64,000 nucleotides of DNA from the NCBI RefSeq assembly GCF_900454685.1, contig NZ_UATM01000032.1, positions 310,001 to 374,000 on the forward strand, in the 5' to 3' direction. The notes beneath the pieces are model-generated. The model was not told the origin of the DNA. It saw nothing but the letters and a program-made list of their open reading frames with translations, and ran no database searches. Position 1 is the first letter of the stretch. Every line of letters begins with the position of its first letter. Positions 34,912 to 42,897 of the stretch are shown one piece after another. Origin of the DNA: Peptoniphilus harei (lineage in GTDB: Bacteria; Bacillota; Clostridia; Tissierellales; Peptoniphilaceae). Both the position numbers and the translations under genes were made by a program.

Positions 34912-34943
34912 TAAAAAAAACAGTTTGGGAAATCCAAACTGTT
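34912..34943 (-). terminator. Expression-platform terminator of the lysine riboswitch
   Basis: Minus strand AACAGTTTGG-GATTT-like loop-CCAAACTGTT followed by eight T, between the aptamer and the transporter start. It would form when lysine is bound and stop transcription. Confidence 0.85.
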
Positions 34944-34977
34944 AAAATGTCTAATTATGTAAGACAAAGTATTTAAC

Positions 34978-35146
34978 CTTAGATAGCTCCCCACTAAATC
35001 GTGACAGTCATGCAAATGTTGTTTGCATGCCCAGCATATTATCTGTTACCAATAATACACTTCGGCGAAATCTCCTTTCATCTCCCTTCATCGCATGGTC
35101 TTGCTCTGAGAGATTACTGATAGGTCCCGCGCCTCTATCGTATTTT
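34978..35146 (-). ncRNA. Lysine riboswitch (L-box)
   Basis: Read on the minus strand, the conserved core is present in order: GATAGAGGCGCGG, a spaced AGTAA, GAAGGGAGATGAAAGGAGAT, TCGCCGAAGTG, a hairpin carrying GCTGGGCATGCAAAC, TGTCACG, and GGGGAGCTATC. P1 pairs GATAG with CTATC. These are the five-helix junction elements of the L-box. A terminator follows, so lysine should switch off the ABC importer, a classic genetic off-switch. Confidence 0.93.
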
Positions 35147-35175
35147 TCAATACAATTTATTTAATTGTTTCATCA

Positions 35176-35204
35176 ATTATATAGGGGGGATTTTTAAAAG
35201 TCAA
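35176..35204 (-). promoter_or_regulatory. Promoter of the lysine-riboswitch transporter operon
   Basis: Minus strand TTGACT (35199-35204), 17 bases, TATAAT (35176-35181), about 30 bases before the aptamer. Confidence 0.8.
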
Positions 35205-35375
35205 GGACAATTTTAATTTTCTTGAAAAATTATTATGAAGTCTTGCTTTTTTATTACAAGAAAAATCTAGCTAAGATTGATAAATGAATCTTTAGACATG
35301 TTTTATTAATTTGTAAATATTTCTATAATTTTTCATCAAATTTCTTTAAAATTTATCTCTTTTTAATTTTTCGTG

Positions 35376-35626
35376 ACTTTTAAAATCTTGTAATCCTTAG
35401 ATCTTTTGTAAAATCATAAAAATTTATAAGGTCACAAATCTTTTTGAAGTAACATTTTTTTATTAAGTTACAGATTTTTGTAAGTTCATAAATTTTTATG
35501 AGTTTACATTTTTTTCGCACTTCATAAAAATTCTTTAATTATTAAAATTTTATTAATTAAAAGTTTTTTAGAACTTTATAGTTTTTTATCAAGTCAATAA
35601 TTCTTACCTACCAAGAAACTTTTGAA
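35376..35626. repeat. 18-bp degenerate tandem repeat array C (about 14 units)
   Basis: Units begin at 35376, 35394, 35412, 35430, 35448, 35466, then 35483 (one 17-base step), 35501, 35519, 35537, 35555, 35573, 35591 and 35609. Examples are AGTTCATAAATTTTTATG and ACTTTATAGTTTTTTATC. It sits between the lysine-transporter promoter and the SLH gene terminator. No gene is seen between 35205 and 35375. Confidence 0.8.
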
Positions 35627-35632
35627 GGCAAT

Positions 35633-35658
35633 AAAAAAAGGCTCCCCTAAGGGAGCCC
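35633..35658 (-). terminator. Terminator of the SLH protein gene
   Basis: Minus strand GGCTCCC-TTAG-GGGAGCC followed by seven T. Confidence 0.93.
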
Positions 35659-35673
35659 GTAAATTTTTTATTT

Positions 35674-37461
35674 TTATTTCCACATGTCAACTTCTGAAGT
35701 TGAGTTTAGTCTTTCTCTATCGTGAGTGTTTGCTGCGTCAAGAATGTTGTAGTAAGCCCAGAAGCTTTCATTAACATCAGAGAACTTGTTAAGTGATGAA
35801 GTGTTCACATTGTTAAGTGAGTTCTTGTTTGTGTTTCTGTTAAATACAGAGTTTAGGATTGTAACAGCTTCTGCTCTTGTGATCTTAGCATTTGGTTTGA
35901 AAGATCCATCTGGGTAACCAGTAACATTTTTGTTGCCGTAAAGTTTGTCAATTGCATCCTTTGCCCAGTGGTCCTTAACATCTTGGAAGTCTGATGATCC
36001 AGCTTTTTCATTTTTGATGTAGCCAGAGATCATTTGTGCAAATTCTGCTCTTGTGATGCTGTCATTTGGTTTAAATGTTCCATTAGGGTAACCAGAGATT
36101 AGTCCCTTGCCAACAACATAGTTAACTGCCTTTGAGTACCAATCGTCGCTTGCATCGGAGAACTTTGTTGCTTGGCTTGTTCCAAAGTTTGTTCCACCAT
36201 TTAGAAGTGTAGCAAACATTTGAGCTGCTTCTGCTCTTGTTACATTTGCTTGTGGCTTAAATGTTCCATCTGGATATCCCTTGATGTAAGAAATTGCCTT
36301 AACTTCTTCTACTGCATTTTTTGTTACCTTGTATTCAATCTTAGTGATGTTTTTGTCCTTATCTTTGGCTTCAAGTTTAATTGTTTCGCCGGCGATTAGG
36401 GCTCTATCTAAGAAAGCTGTGAATACTCCAGCGTTATTTACATAAGTGTTGGAGATTTTTTTGCCAGATGCGTCATAAACTGTGATTTCATCATCAGTGT
36501 TTGCAGTACCCTTTACAAGTTTTTGTCCTTCAAGGGCTTCTGTAACTTTGAATTTTTTATTTTCAACTTCTTTTTTATCAGTGTAGAATCTTAGGTCGTC
36601 AAGGTCTCTTCTGTCTATACTTTTATTAAGTGATATTGAGAAGAATCCATCCTTGTTGGCTCTTGCTTTTCCTAATTCTTCGCCATCAAGGTAAACTGTA
36701 ATATAATCAAAAGCGTGATTCTTTACAGTTCCTGTTAAAACTCTGCCTACAATATTTAGGCCTGTAGCGTCAACTCTTGTTCCCTTGATATTTTTGTAGT
36801 TGTCATTTTTAACTTCTACACTTCTTGAAGTACGATCTCCATCATCAGCAAAAATAGTTACACTTTCGCCTTCTTTGATGTCGTATTTTATTGAAAATTC
36901 ACCATTCTTATCAGCTTTTCCAATAGATCTCTTGCTTCTAAATTCTTTATAATAATTATCTTGAACGTAGATTTCAGCATAAGCTGATGTTTCACCCTTG
37001 ATGTGTTTTCCATCGTATCTTACATTTCTAAGAGTGATGTTTCCATGTTTTTTTTCTTCTTTTCTGTTAATAACATCAAAGTTAATTTTAATATCCTTCA
37101 CAGAATTATCTTTAAATTTTACTCTTATTGTTTCACTTCTTTTTCCAGTTGAATCATAACTATAGTAGTTTTCTCCTACAACTGTTGCTCCTTCAGGAAG
37201 CTTCAAATTCTTAATATAATATCTGTCACCTTTTTCAATAGTAACATTTATATCTGATAAATCATTTTTTTGAGCTTCTGTTCTATTATCTACAGGTGGA
37301 GTTTCTGTTTCTGGTTTTGCTGGTGTTGATACTTCTGGTTGATTTGCTGTTGGGCTTCCATCACCATTTCCTTCTACTTCCGCAAAAGCAGATACTGGGA
37401 TTGATGCTGCTAAAACTCCTGCTAAGGCTAGGGTTAAATATTTCTTGCTATATGGTTTCAT
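35674..37461 (-). CDS. Secreted S-layer-homology (SLH) domain surface protein
   Basis: 595 residues. A signal peptide (KKYLTLALAGVLAASIPVSA-FAEVEG) is followed by a Thr/Pro-rich linker (TPAKPETETPPVDNRTEAQK). Then come beta-rich, Ig-like or carboxypeptidase-regulatory-like modules. The last ~210 residues hold three SLH domains, each with GYPDGTFKPxxxVTRAEA-type motifs (near KGYPDGTFKP, SGYPNGTFKP, TGYPDGSFKP). SLH triplets bind pyruvylated secondary wall polymer, so the protein is likely on the cell surface as an S-layer or adhesin-type component. Binding partner of the Ig-like part is unknown. It is a single gene. Confidence 0.92.
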   Translation of the reverse strand: MKPYSKKYLTLALAGVLAASIPVSAFAEVEGNGDGSPTANQPEVSTPAKPETETPPVDNRTEAQKNDLSDINVTIEKGDRYYIKNLKLPEGATVVGENYYSYDSTGKRSETIRVKFKDNSVKDIKINFDVINRKEEKKHGNITLRNVRYDGKHIKGETSAYAEIYVQDNYYKEFRSKRSIGKADKNGEFSIKYDIKEGESVTIFADDGDRTSRSVEVKNDNYKNIKGTRVDATGLNIVGRVLTGTVKNHAFDYITVYLDGEELGKARANKDGFFSISLNKSIDRRDLDDLRFYTDKKEVENKKFKVTEALEGQKLVKGTANTDDEITVYDASGKKISNTYVNNAGVFTAFLDRALIAGETIKLEAKDKDKNITKIEYKVTKNAVEEVKAISYIKGYPDGTFKPQANVTRAEAAQMFATLLNGGTNFGTSQATKFSDASDDWYSKAVNYVVGKGLISGYPNGTFKPNDSITRAEFAQMISGYIKNEKAGSSDFQDVKDHWAKDAIDKLYGNKNVTGYPDGSFKPNAKITRAEAVTILNSVFNRNTNKNSLNNVNTSSLNKFSDVNESFWAYYNILDAANTHDRERLNSTSEVDMWK

Positions 37462-37694
37462 TATAAATTTCCTCCTAAATTAAAATATAAAATATTTTTA
37501 TACTTCTTAATTCATACTATGTTACTGAGTTTAAATCCTTTTTGTGATAGGAATGTGATAACTTAGAGGTTTTTATTAGATTTAATCTTTTCTTAACAAT
37601 TTGTAATTTTACGGAAATAATTTTTTCTATTAAAAAAACTAATAAGTCCCTAAGTTTTTGCTAAAAATTCACCTAATTCCAATCACAAAATTCT

Positions 37695-37723
37695 AAAAAA
37701 AGGACCTGCCTAAGCAAGTCCTT
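37695..37723 (-). terminator. Terminator of the dnaJ-clpB operon
   Basis: Minus strand AAGGACTTGC-TTAG-GCAGGTCCTT followed by T run. Confidence 0.92.
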
Positions 37724-37727
37724 ATAT

Positions 37728-40310
37728 TTATTTTACTTTGACAGACAAGTCGTCTGCTTCTACTTCAACAACAATTGTGTCGCCGTCCATTACGTCGCCC
37801 CTAATAATAAGCTTAGAGATAATTGTTTCAAGCTTGTGAGAGATATATCTCTTAACAGGTCTTGCACCGTATTGTGGGCTAAAGGATGCGTTCAAGATAA
37901 AGTCCAAGGCACCATCTGTAACTTCGATGTGGATGTCTCTATCTCTTAGTCTCTTTTCAACCTCTTCAATACTCTTTTTGATGATGCCATAAATCTCACT
38001 TCTTTGAAGTGGTTTGAATAAGACAATTTCATCAACCCTATTGAGGAACTCTGGCCTAAAGGATGCCCTTAAATCAGCCATTACATTTTCTCTTGCATCT
38101 TCTTTGATCTTGCCATCTTCATCGATTCCATCAATCAAGAAGTGAGATCCAATGTTTGATGTCATTATAATAACTGTATTCTTAAAGTCCACAGTCCTTC
38201 CTTGGTTGTCAGTAAGTCTACCATCATCAAGGACTTGTAACAAGATGTTAAATACATCTGGGTGGGCCTTTTCGATTTCATCAAATAGGATTACTGAATA
38301 TGGTTTTCTCCTTACTGCTTCAGTAAGTTGTCCACCTTCATCGTAACCTACATATCCTGGAGGAGATCCCACAAGTCTTGACACGGAGTGTTTTTCCATG
38401 TACTCGGACATGTCAATCCTTATTAGGTTTCTCTCGTCATCGAAAAGTGTTTCTGTAAGTGCCTTGGCTGTTTCAGTTTTACCAACTCCAGTTGGTCCCA
38501 AGAAGATAAAGGAACCTATTGGTTTGTTTTGATCTTTTAGTCCAGCCCTTGCCCTTAAAACTGCGTCAGACACAAGTTCAATTGCCTTGTCTTGACCAAT
38601 AACCCTCTTGTGGAGGATGTCTTCAAGACCAAGTAATTTATCTCTTTCAGTCTTATTTAATTTTTCAACAGGAATTCCTGTCCACCTGCTAACTACATAG
38701 GCGATTTCATCTTCTGTTACTTCTTCCTTCACCATAGATGACTCGTCCTTTGTAGATGTCTTTTCTCTTTCTGCAAGTTCTTCCTTTAACTTTGGAAGAG
38801 TCCCGTATTTTAATTCAGAAAGTCTTTCTAAGTCGTAATTTCTTTCAGCTTCCTCTATGGCGTGGTTGGTTTCTTCGATTTTCTTCTTGATATCCTTTGT
38901 TGAATCAAGTTCCTTCTTTTCTGCCTCCCACTTTGATTTCAACCTGTCAAACTCTGCCTTTTCTTCAGAAAGTTCGCCTTGAAGTTTTTTAAGTCTTTCA
39001 GCACTTGCTTCATCAGTTTCCTTTTTAAGGGCTTGATTTTCTATTTCAAGTTGCAAAATTCTTCTTCTAACTTCATCAATTTCTGTTGGCATAGAGTCGA
39101 TTTCTGTCCTAAGCATTGCACAGGCTTCGTCCATTAAGTCAATTGCCTTGTCTGGCAAGAACCTGTCACTTATATATCTATCGGACAAAGTTGCTGCAGC
39201 AATAACTGCTGGGTCAGAGATCCTAATTCCGTGGTAAATTTCATATTTATCTTTAAGACCACGAAGGATTGCAATAGTATCTTCAACACTTGGTTCATTT
39301 ACCATAACCTTTTGGAATCTTCTTTCAAGAGCAGGATCCTTTTCGATGTACTTTCTGTACTCGTCAAGAGTTGTTGCTCCAATAGCGTGAAGTTCGCCAC
39401 GAGCAAGCATTGGCTTTAAAAGGTTAGATGCGTCCATGGCACCGTCAGTCTTGCCTGCTCCCACAATATTGTGGATTTCGTCGATAAATAAAATTATATC
39501 TCCATCAGCCTTTAAGACTTCGTTTAAGACAGCCTTTAATCTTTCTTCGAACTCACCACGATATTTGGCACCAGCAATTAGGGCACCCATATCAAGAGAA
39601 AAGACAGTTTTATTTTTTAAGCCTTCTGGCACGTCTTCAGAGACAATTCTTTGGGCAAGTCCACCAGCTATGGCAGTCTTACCAACTCCAGGAGGACCAA
39701 TTAAAACTGGGTTGTTCTTAGTCCTACGAGATAATATCCTGATTACATTACGAACTTCTTCATCACGACCAATAACAGGGTCAAGCTTGCCTTCACGAGC
39801 AAGTTCAGTTAAGTCTTGGCCATATTTCTTTAGAGCGTCATAAGTTCCCTCTGGGTTATCAGTTGTTACGTGTTGGTTGCCCCTGATTTTCTTAAGGGCA
39901 TTTAAAAATCCATCAGCATCAATCTTGTTCTTATTAAAGACAGAAGAAGAGTCAGTCCCCTTCATATTTAAAAGGGCAAGGTAGATGTGTTCAACAGAAA
40001 GGTAATCGTCGCCCATCTTTTCTTTAAAGCCCTCTGCCTTTTGGAAAAGGTCTCTATAAGAAGAGTCGGCATAAACTTCTGCACCTGATTGTTTTGGAAG
40101 TCTTTCAATAACCTTTAAGACCTCACTTTTTAACATATCAGGGTTTTTATACATATATGTCAAGACCCTAGGAATAAGGCCTTCCTTATCATTTAAGAGG
40201 GCGTAATTGATGTGAATTTCTTTTACCTCTGGATTGCCGTATTCCTTCGCAATATTGTAGGCGCCTTGAACGGCTTCAAGGGATTTTTGAGTAAATTTTT
40301 CAAAATTCAT
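37728..40310 (-). CDS. clpB: ClpB disaggregase ATPase
   Basis: 860 residues. N-terminal Clp repeat domain ([20 protein letters not shown]), NBD1 with GPPGVGKT near residue 205 and Walker [16 protein letters not shown], the long middle coiled coil (about 400-520), and NBD2 with [14 protein letters not shown] near 605 and [17 protein letters not shown] hexameric AAA+ unfoldase that rescues aggregated protein with DnaK/DnaJ. It is 42 bases after dnaJ and is likely governed by the HrcA and CtsR-type sites upstream of dnaJ. Confidence 0.97.
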   Translation of the reverse strand: MNFEKFTQKSLEAVQGAYNIAKEYGNPEVKEIHINYALLNDKEGLIPRVLTYMYKNPDMLKSEVLKVIERLPKQSGAEVYADSSYRDLFQKAEGFKEKMGDDYLSVEHIYLALLNMKGTDSSSVFNKNKIDADGFLNALKKIRGNQHVTTDNPEGTYDALKKYGQDLTELAREGKLDPVIGRDEEVRNVIRILSRRTKNNPVLIGPPGVGKTAIAGGLAQRIVSEDVPEGLKNKTVFSLDMGALIAGAKYRGEFEERLKAVLNEVLKADGDIILFIDEIHNIVGAGKTDGAMDASNLLKPMLARGELHAIGATTLDEYRKYIEKDPALERRFQKVMVNEPSVEDTIAILRGLKDKYEIYHGIRISDPAVIAAATLSDRYISDRFLPDKAIDLMDEACAMLRTEIDSMPTEIDEVRRRILQLEIENQALKKETDEASAERLKKLQGELSEEKAEFDRLKSKWEAEKKELDSTKDIKKKIEETNHAIEEAERNYDLERLSELKYGTLPKLKEELAEREKTSTKDESSMVKEEVTEDEIAYVVSRWTGIPVEKLNKTERDKLLGLEDILHKRVIGQDKAIELVSDAVLRARAGLKDQNKPIGSFIFLGPTGVGKTETAKALTETLFDDERNLIRIDMSEYMEKHSVSRLVGSPPGYVGYDEGGQLTEAVRRKPYSVILFDEIEKAHPDVFNILLQVLDDGRLTDNQGRTVDFKNTVIIMTSNIGSHFLIDGIDEDGKIKEDARENVMADLRASFRPEFLNRVDEIVLFKPLQRSEIYGIIKKSIEEVEKRLRDRDIHIEVTDGALDFILNASFSPQYGARPVKRYISHKLETIISKLIIRGDVMDGDTIVVEVEADDLSVKVK

Positions 40311-40352
40311 ATAAACACCTCATTTATTATTTATTTAATCAATTTAATCTTG

Positions 40353-41273
40353 TTATTTACTTAATTTTTCTAATTCCTTATATAGTTTTACTTGTTCTTC
40401 AGTTAATTCTTCAGGGTTCACAATGTTAAATACCACATAGAGGTCACCTAAGTTTCCCTTTAGGTCCTTAAAACCCTTGGAAGGAATCCTCATCTTGTTT
40501 CCACCAACAAAACCTTCTGGTACCTTTAACTTGAGTTTGCCGCTGAGACTCTCAACAGTCTTAGAAGATCCAAGGGCAGCTTCCCATGGATAGATGTCCA
40601 CAGTCCTAGTCACATCAAGGCCATCAAGAGCAAGATTTTTTTCATCTTTGATGTTAATCTTGAACAAGATGTCGCCAGGAAGACCAAACTTTTCTCCCCT
40701 TACCTTGACCTTCTTGCCCCTAGTGATTCCAGCAGGAACCTTGACAGCAATGTCATATTCCTTTTGCTTGTAAGTTAGGGAAACATTTTTTGTCACACCA
40801 AGAAAGGCTTCCTTAATAGAAATAGAAAGTTCAGATTCAAATTTATTCCTAGCCTTCTTTTGACTCCTTCCCCTTCCCTTAGAAGAGAAATCTCCGAAGA
40901 TGTCATTTATGTTAAAACCACCAGAGAAGTTGCCGCCAGACTTAGATGAGCCAAAAATTGTTTCAAAGAAGTCTGAGAAATCTGCACCGCTTCCTCCTGT
41001 GGTATAAGTATAACCATATTGAGAAGGGTCAAAATCATAACCAGATGAAAAATCATAATTAGATCCAAAAGTATCATATTTTTTTCTCTTGTCAGCGTCA
41101 GACAAGACCTCGTAGGCCTCAGAAACTTCCTTAAACTTTTCTGCAGCTACCTCGTCGCCTTGGTTGACGTCAGGATGATATTTTTTCGCAAGCTTTCTAT
41201 AAGCCTTCTTTATCTCCTTTTCATCTGCATCTTTAGAAACTCCAAGGATTTCATAATAATCTTTGTATTTCAA
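40353..41273 (-). CDS. DnaJ-class co-chaperone (CbpA-like, no zinc domain)
   Basis: 306 residues from a TTG with GAGGAGGTAAGATT upstream. The J-domain ([24 protein letters not shown], motif [10 protein letters not shown]) is followed by a Gly/Ser/Phe-rich linker and two C-terminal substrate-binding beta domains ([37 protein letters not shown]). The CxxCxGxG zinc repeats of canonical DnaJ are absent, as in CbpA. It stimulates DnaK ATPase and cooperates with ClpB encoded next. No dnaK or grpE lies in the window. Confidence 0.93.
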   Translation of the reverse strand: MKYKDYYEILGVSKDADEKEIKKAYRKLAKKYHPDVNQGDEVAAEKFKEVSEAYEVLSDADKRKKYDTFGSNYDFSSGYDFDPSQYGYTYTTGGSGADFSDFFETIFGSSKSGGNFSGGFNINDIFGDFSSKGRGRSQKKARNKFESELSISIKEAFLGVTKNVSLTYKQKEYDIAVKVPAGITRGKKVKVRGEKFGLPGDILFKINIKDEKNLALDGLDVTRTVDIYPWEAALGSSKTVESLSGKLKLKVPEGFVGGNKMRIPSKGFKDLKGNLGDLYVVFNIVNPEELTEEQVKLYKELEKLSK

Positions 41274-41406
41274 AATCTTACCTCCTCATATATATAAACA
41301 TTTAATCTCTATCTATTTATATCCCAATAAAAAATATTGCAACATAATAGAAATTAATTAAATGGAATAAAATTAAGATTTTTATTTAATTTCATCTTTG
41401 GATTTA

Positions 41407-41580
41407 TTTCCATTTCCATTTCCATTTCCATTTCCATTTCCATTTCCATTTCCATTTCCATTTCTGTTTCTGTTTCTGTTTCTGTTTCTGTTTCTGTTTC
41501 TGTTTCTGTTTCTGTTTCCATTTCTGTTTCTGTTTCTGTTTCTGTTTCTGTTTCTGTTTCTGTTTCTGTTTCTGTTTCTG
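41407..41580. repeat. Hexanucleotide tandem repeat (29 units, 174 bp) in the dnaJ-clpB leader
   Basis: Plus strand: nine TTTCCA (41407-41460), nine TTTCTG (41461-41514), one TTTCCA (41515-41520), ten TTTCTG (41521-41580), all perfect. In the dnaJ-clpB transcript this becomes CAGAAA and TGGAAA repeats, about 130 bases upstream of the dnaJ start and 25-50 bases after the predicted transcription start. Perfect tandem hexamers are prone to slippage, so leader length may vary between strains. Confidence 0.95.
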
Positions 41581-41613
41581 TGAAATTAAGATAAAAATCA
41601 TGGTCAAATTTAG

Positions 41614-41630
41614 TTTGACTATCTTTGACT
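41614..41630 (-). promoter_or_regulatory. Predicted CtsR operator
   Basis: Minus strand AGTCAAA-GAT-AGTCAAA exactly matches the (A/G)GTCAAA-NAN-(A/G)GTCAAA direct repeat bound by CtsR, the heat-shock repressor of clp genes. It lies 6 bases after the -10 of the dnaJ-clpB promoter, over the start point. Confidence 0.75.
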
Positions 41631-41636
41631 ATCTAA

Positions 41637-41677
41637 ATTATACAACATCATTAGCACTCTTGCAAGTAGTCTGCTAA
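41637..41677 (-). promoter_or_regulatory. dnaJ-clpB promoter overlapped by a CIRCE-like (HrcA) element
   Basis: Minus strand TTGCAA (41660-41665), 17 bases, TATAAT (41637-41642). The plus-strand sequence at 41651-41677 is TTAGCACTC, nine bases, GTCTGCTAA. The first arm matches the CIRCE inverted repeat perfectly and the second in seven of nine positions. HrcA binding here would block the -35. With the CtsR box this predicts dual heat-shock repression. Confidence 0.75.
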
Positions 41678-41697
41678 TTTATTTTCAAAAATTTTTA

Positions 41698-41726
41698 TTG
41701 TTTTATTTTTATGAAAACGTTATACT
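41698..41726 (+). promoter_or_regulatory. Promoter of the peptidase C26 lipoprotein gene
   Basis: TTGTTT (41698-41703), 17 bases, TATACT (41721-41726). The spacer contains TGAAAACGTTATA, a partial match to a CcpA cre site. This could be chance. Confidence 0.55.
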
Positions 41727-41770
41727 GTAAATGTAAGGCTAGAAAGTTATATTTTAGAGAGGAGTATGAC

Positions 41771-42613
41771 ATGAAGAAATTTAACATTAAAAAAATCGCT
41801 ATCTATTTAACTTTTTTACTTGTATCAATGTTAATCTTTACTGCTTGTAGTGATAAAAATAATGTAGACGGTCCTACAATTGCAGTTTCTTGGTCAACTG
41901 ATGAAGTTGATAAAGATTCAAAAGATAAAGTAGATATAGACACTCAAATGTATGCTGATGCTTTAAGAAAAGCTGGTGCAAATGTTGTGTTTCTTAATGA
42001 AATGAAATCTCTTGAACAAGCTAAAGAAGAAATCAAAGATGTTCAAGGTGTTGTTATAACTGGTGGAGATGACTTGAATCCTGCTTTATACAACGAAGAA
42101 CCAATTCCTACTTTAGAAGATATCAATCCACGCAGAGATGAATCCGATGTATTTTTACTTAAGGCTTTATTAGAAGAAGATAAGCCTACAATAGCAACTT
42201 GCAGAGGAATGCAACTAACTAATATTTTATCAGGCGGAACTTTATATCAAGATATAATAGTTCAAAATCCAACTGACATAGTTCACAGAGATCCAAACAA
42301 GGAAATTTTTGTGAAACACGAAATAAATGTATTCCCTGACAATATCTTAGCTGAAGGTTTCGGAAAATCTGGTAATGTAGAAGTTAACTCTTGGCATCAT
42401 CAAGCAGTTAAAGATCTGGGAGAAAACTTAGAAGTCTTGGCAGAAGCTTCTGATGGTACTATCGAAGCAGTAAAAAGAACTGACAAAACATATTTCTTAT
42501 GTTTGCAATTTCACCCTGAAGCAATGATAATGGAAGATAATAATGAAGATGCGTTAAATCTTTATAAAACTTTCATCGCAAAAGCACAAGAATTATCAAA
42601 AGAAGAAAAATAA
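41771..42613 (+). CDS. Lipoprotein with a peptidase C26 (glutamine amidotransferase-like) domain
   Basis: GAGAGGAG eight bases before the ATG at 41771 sets the start, giving 280 residues. A lipoprotein signal (lipobox FTAC) is followed by a class I amidotransferase-like domain: TGGDDLNPALYNEEP, nucleophile in TIATCRGMQLTNILSGGTLY, and His-Glu in LCLQFHPEAM. The family includes gamma-glutamyl-gamma-aminobutyrate hydrolase PuuD. Being a membrane-anchored outer-surface form is unusual, since C26 enzymes are mostly cytosolic. It may hydrolyse gamma-glutamyl compounds outside the cell and so feed the glutamate fermentation. That function is inference. Confidence 0.85.
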   Translation: MKKFNIKKIAIYLTFLLVSMLIFTACSDKNNVDGPTIAVSWSTDEVDKDSKDKVDIDTQMYADALRKAGANVVFLNEMKSLEQAKEEIKDVQGVVITGGDDLNPALYNEEPIPTLEDINPRRDESDVFLLKALLEEDKPTIATCRGMQLTNILSGGTLYQDIIVQNPTDIVHRDPNKEIFVKHEINVFPDNILAEGFGKSGNVEVNSWHHQAVKDLGENLEVLAEASDGTIEAVKRTDKTYFLCLQFHPEAMIMEDNNEDALNLYKTFIAKAQELSKEEK

Positions 42614-42641
42614 TTTTATTTTTCTAGTTTTACTAAAGATT

Positions 42642-42669
42642 AGGGGAGCGAATAAGCTCCTCTTTTTTT
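42642..42669 (+). terminator. Terminator of the C26 lipoprotein gene
   Basis: AGGGGAGC-GAATAA-GCTCCTCT followed by T run. Confidence 0.92.
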
Positions 42670-42704
42670 ATAAATTTTTAAATTTAACAAAATATTTTTA
42701 AATT

Positions 42705-42812
42705 TATTATTGTCTTATTCGTATTACTATGTTAAACTGATAACAGATTATTTAATACACTTTTTTAATTAAATTCCTTTTACTCGCCGAGATTATCTCG
42801 GCAATTTTTTTT
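42705..42812 (+). other. Possible small RNA or second terminator unit
   Basis: After the terminator above, TTGTCT about position 42710 and TAAACT 17 bases later could be a weak promoter, and a perfect hairpin GCCGAGA-TTA-TCTCGGC (42786-42802) followed by eight T ends this unit. No frame with a ribosome-binding site lies between. The hairpin alone is certain; a transcript is not. Confidence 0.3.
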
Positions 42813-42867
42813 GCCATTTTTTAGTCTATAAATTTTTTAGCTCTATAATTTCCAATAAAATCCCATC

Positions 42868-42892
42868 AAAAAAACAGGCCCTAGGACCTGTT
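42868..42892 (-). terminator. Terminator of the CNNM/CorC-like gene
   Basis: Minus strand AACAGG-TCCTAGG-CCTGTT followed by T run, about 5 bases after the stop. Confidence 0.85.
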
Positions 42893-42897
42893 AATTT

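Noticed and set aside
41398..41583. Plus-strand frame of repeated Phe-Pro/Phe-Leu (61 residues)
   Set aside because: It is just the translation of the hexanucleotide repeat, with no ribosome-binding site. The minus-strand version is discussed only as a possible uORF.
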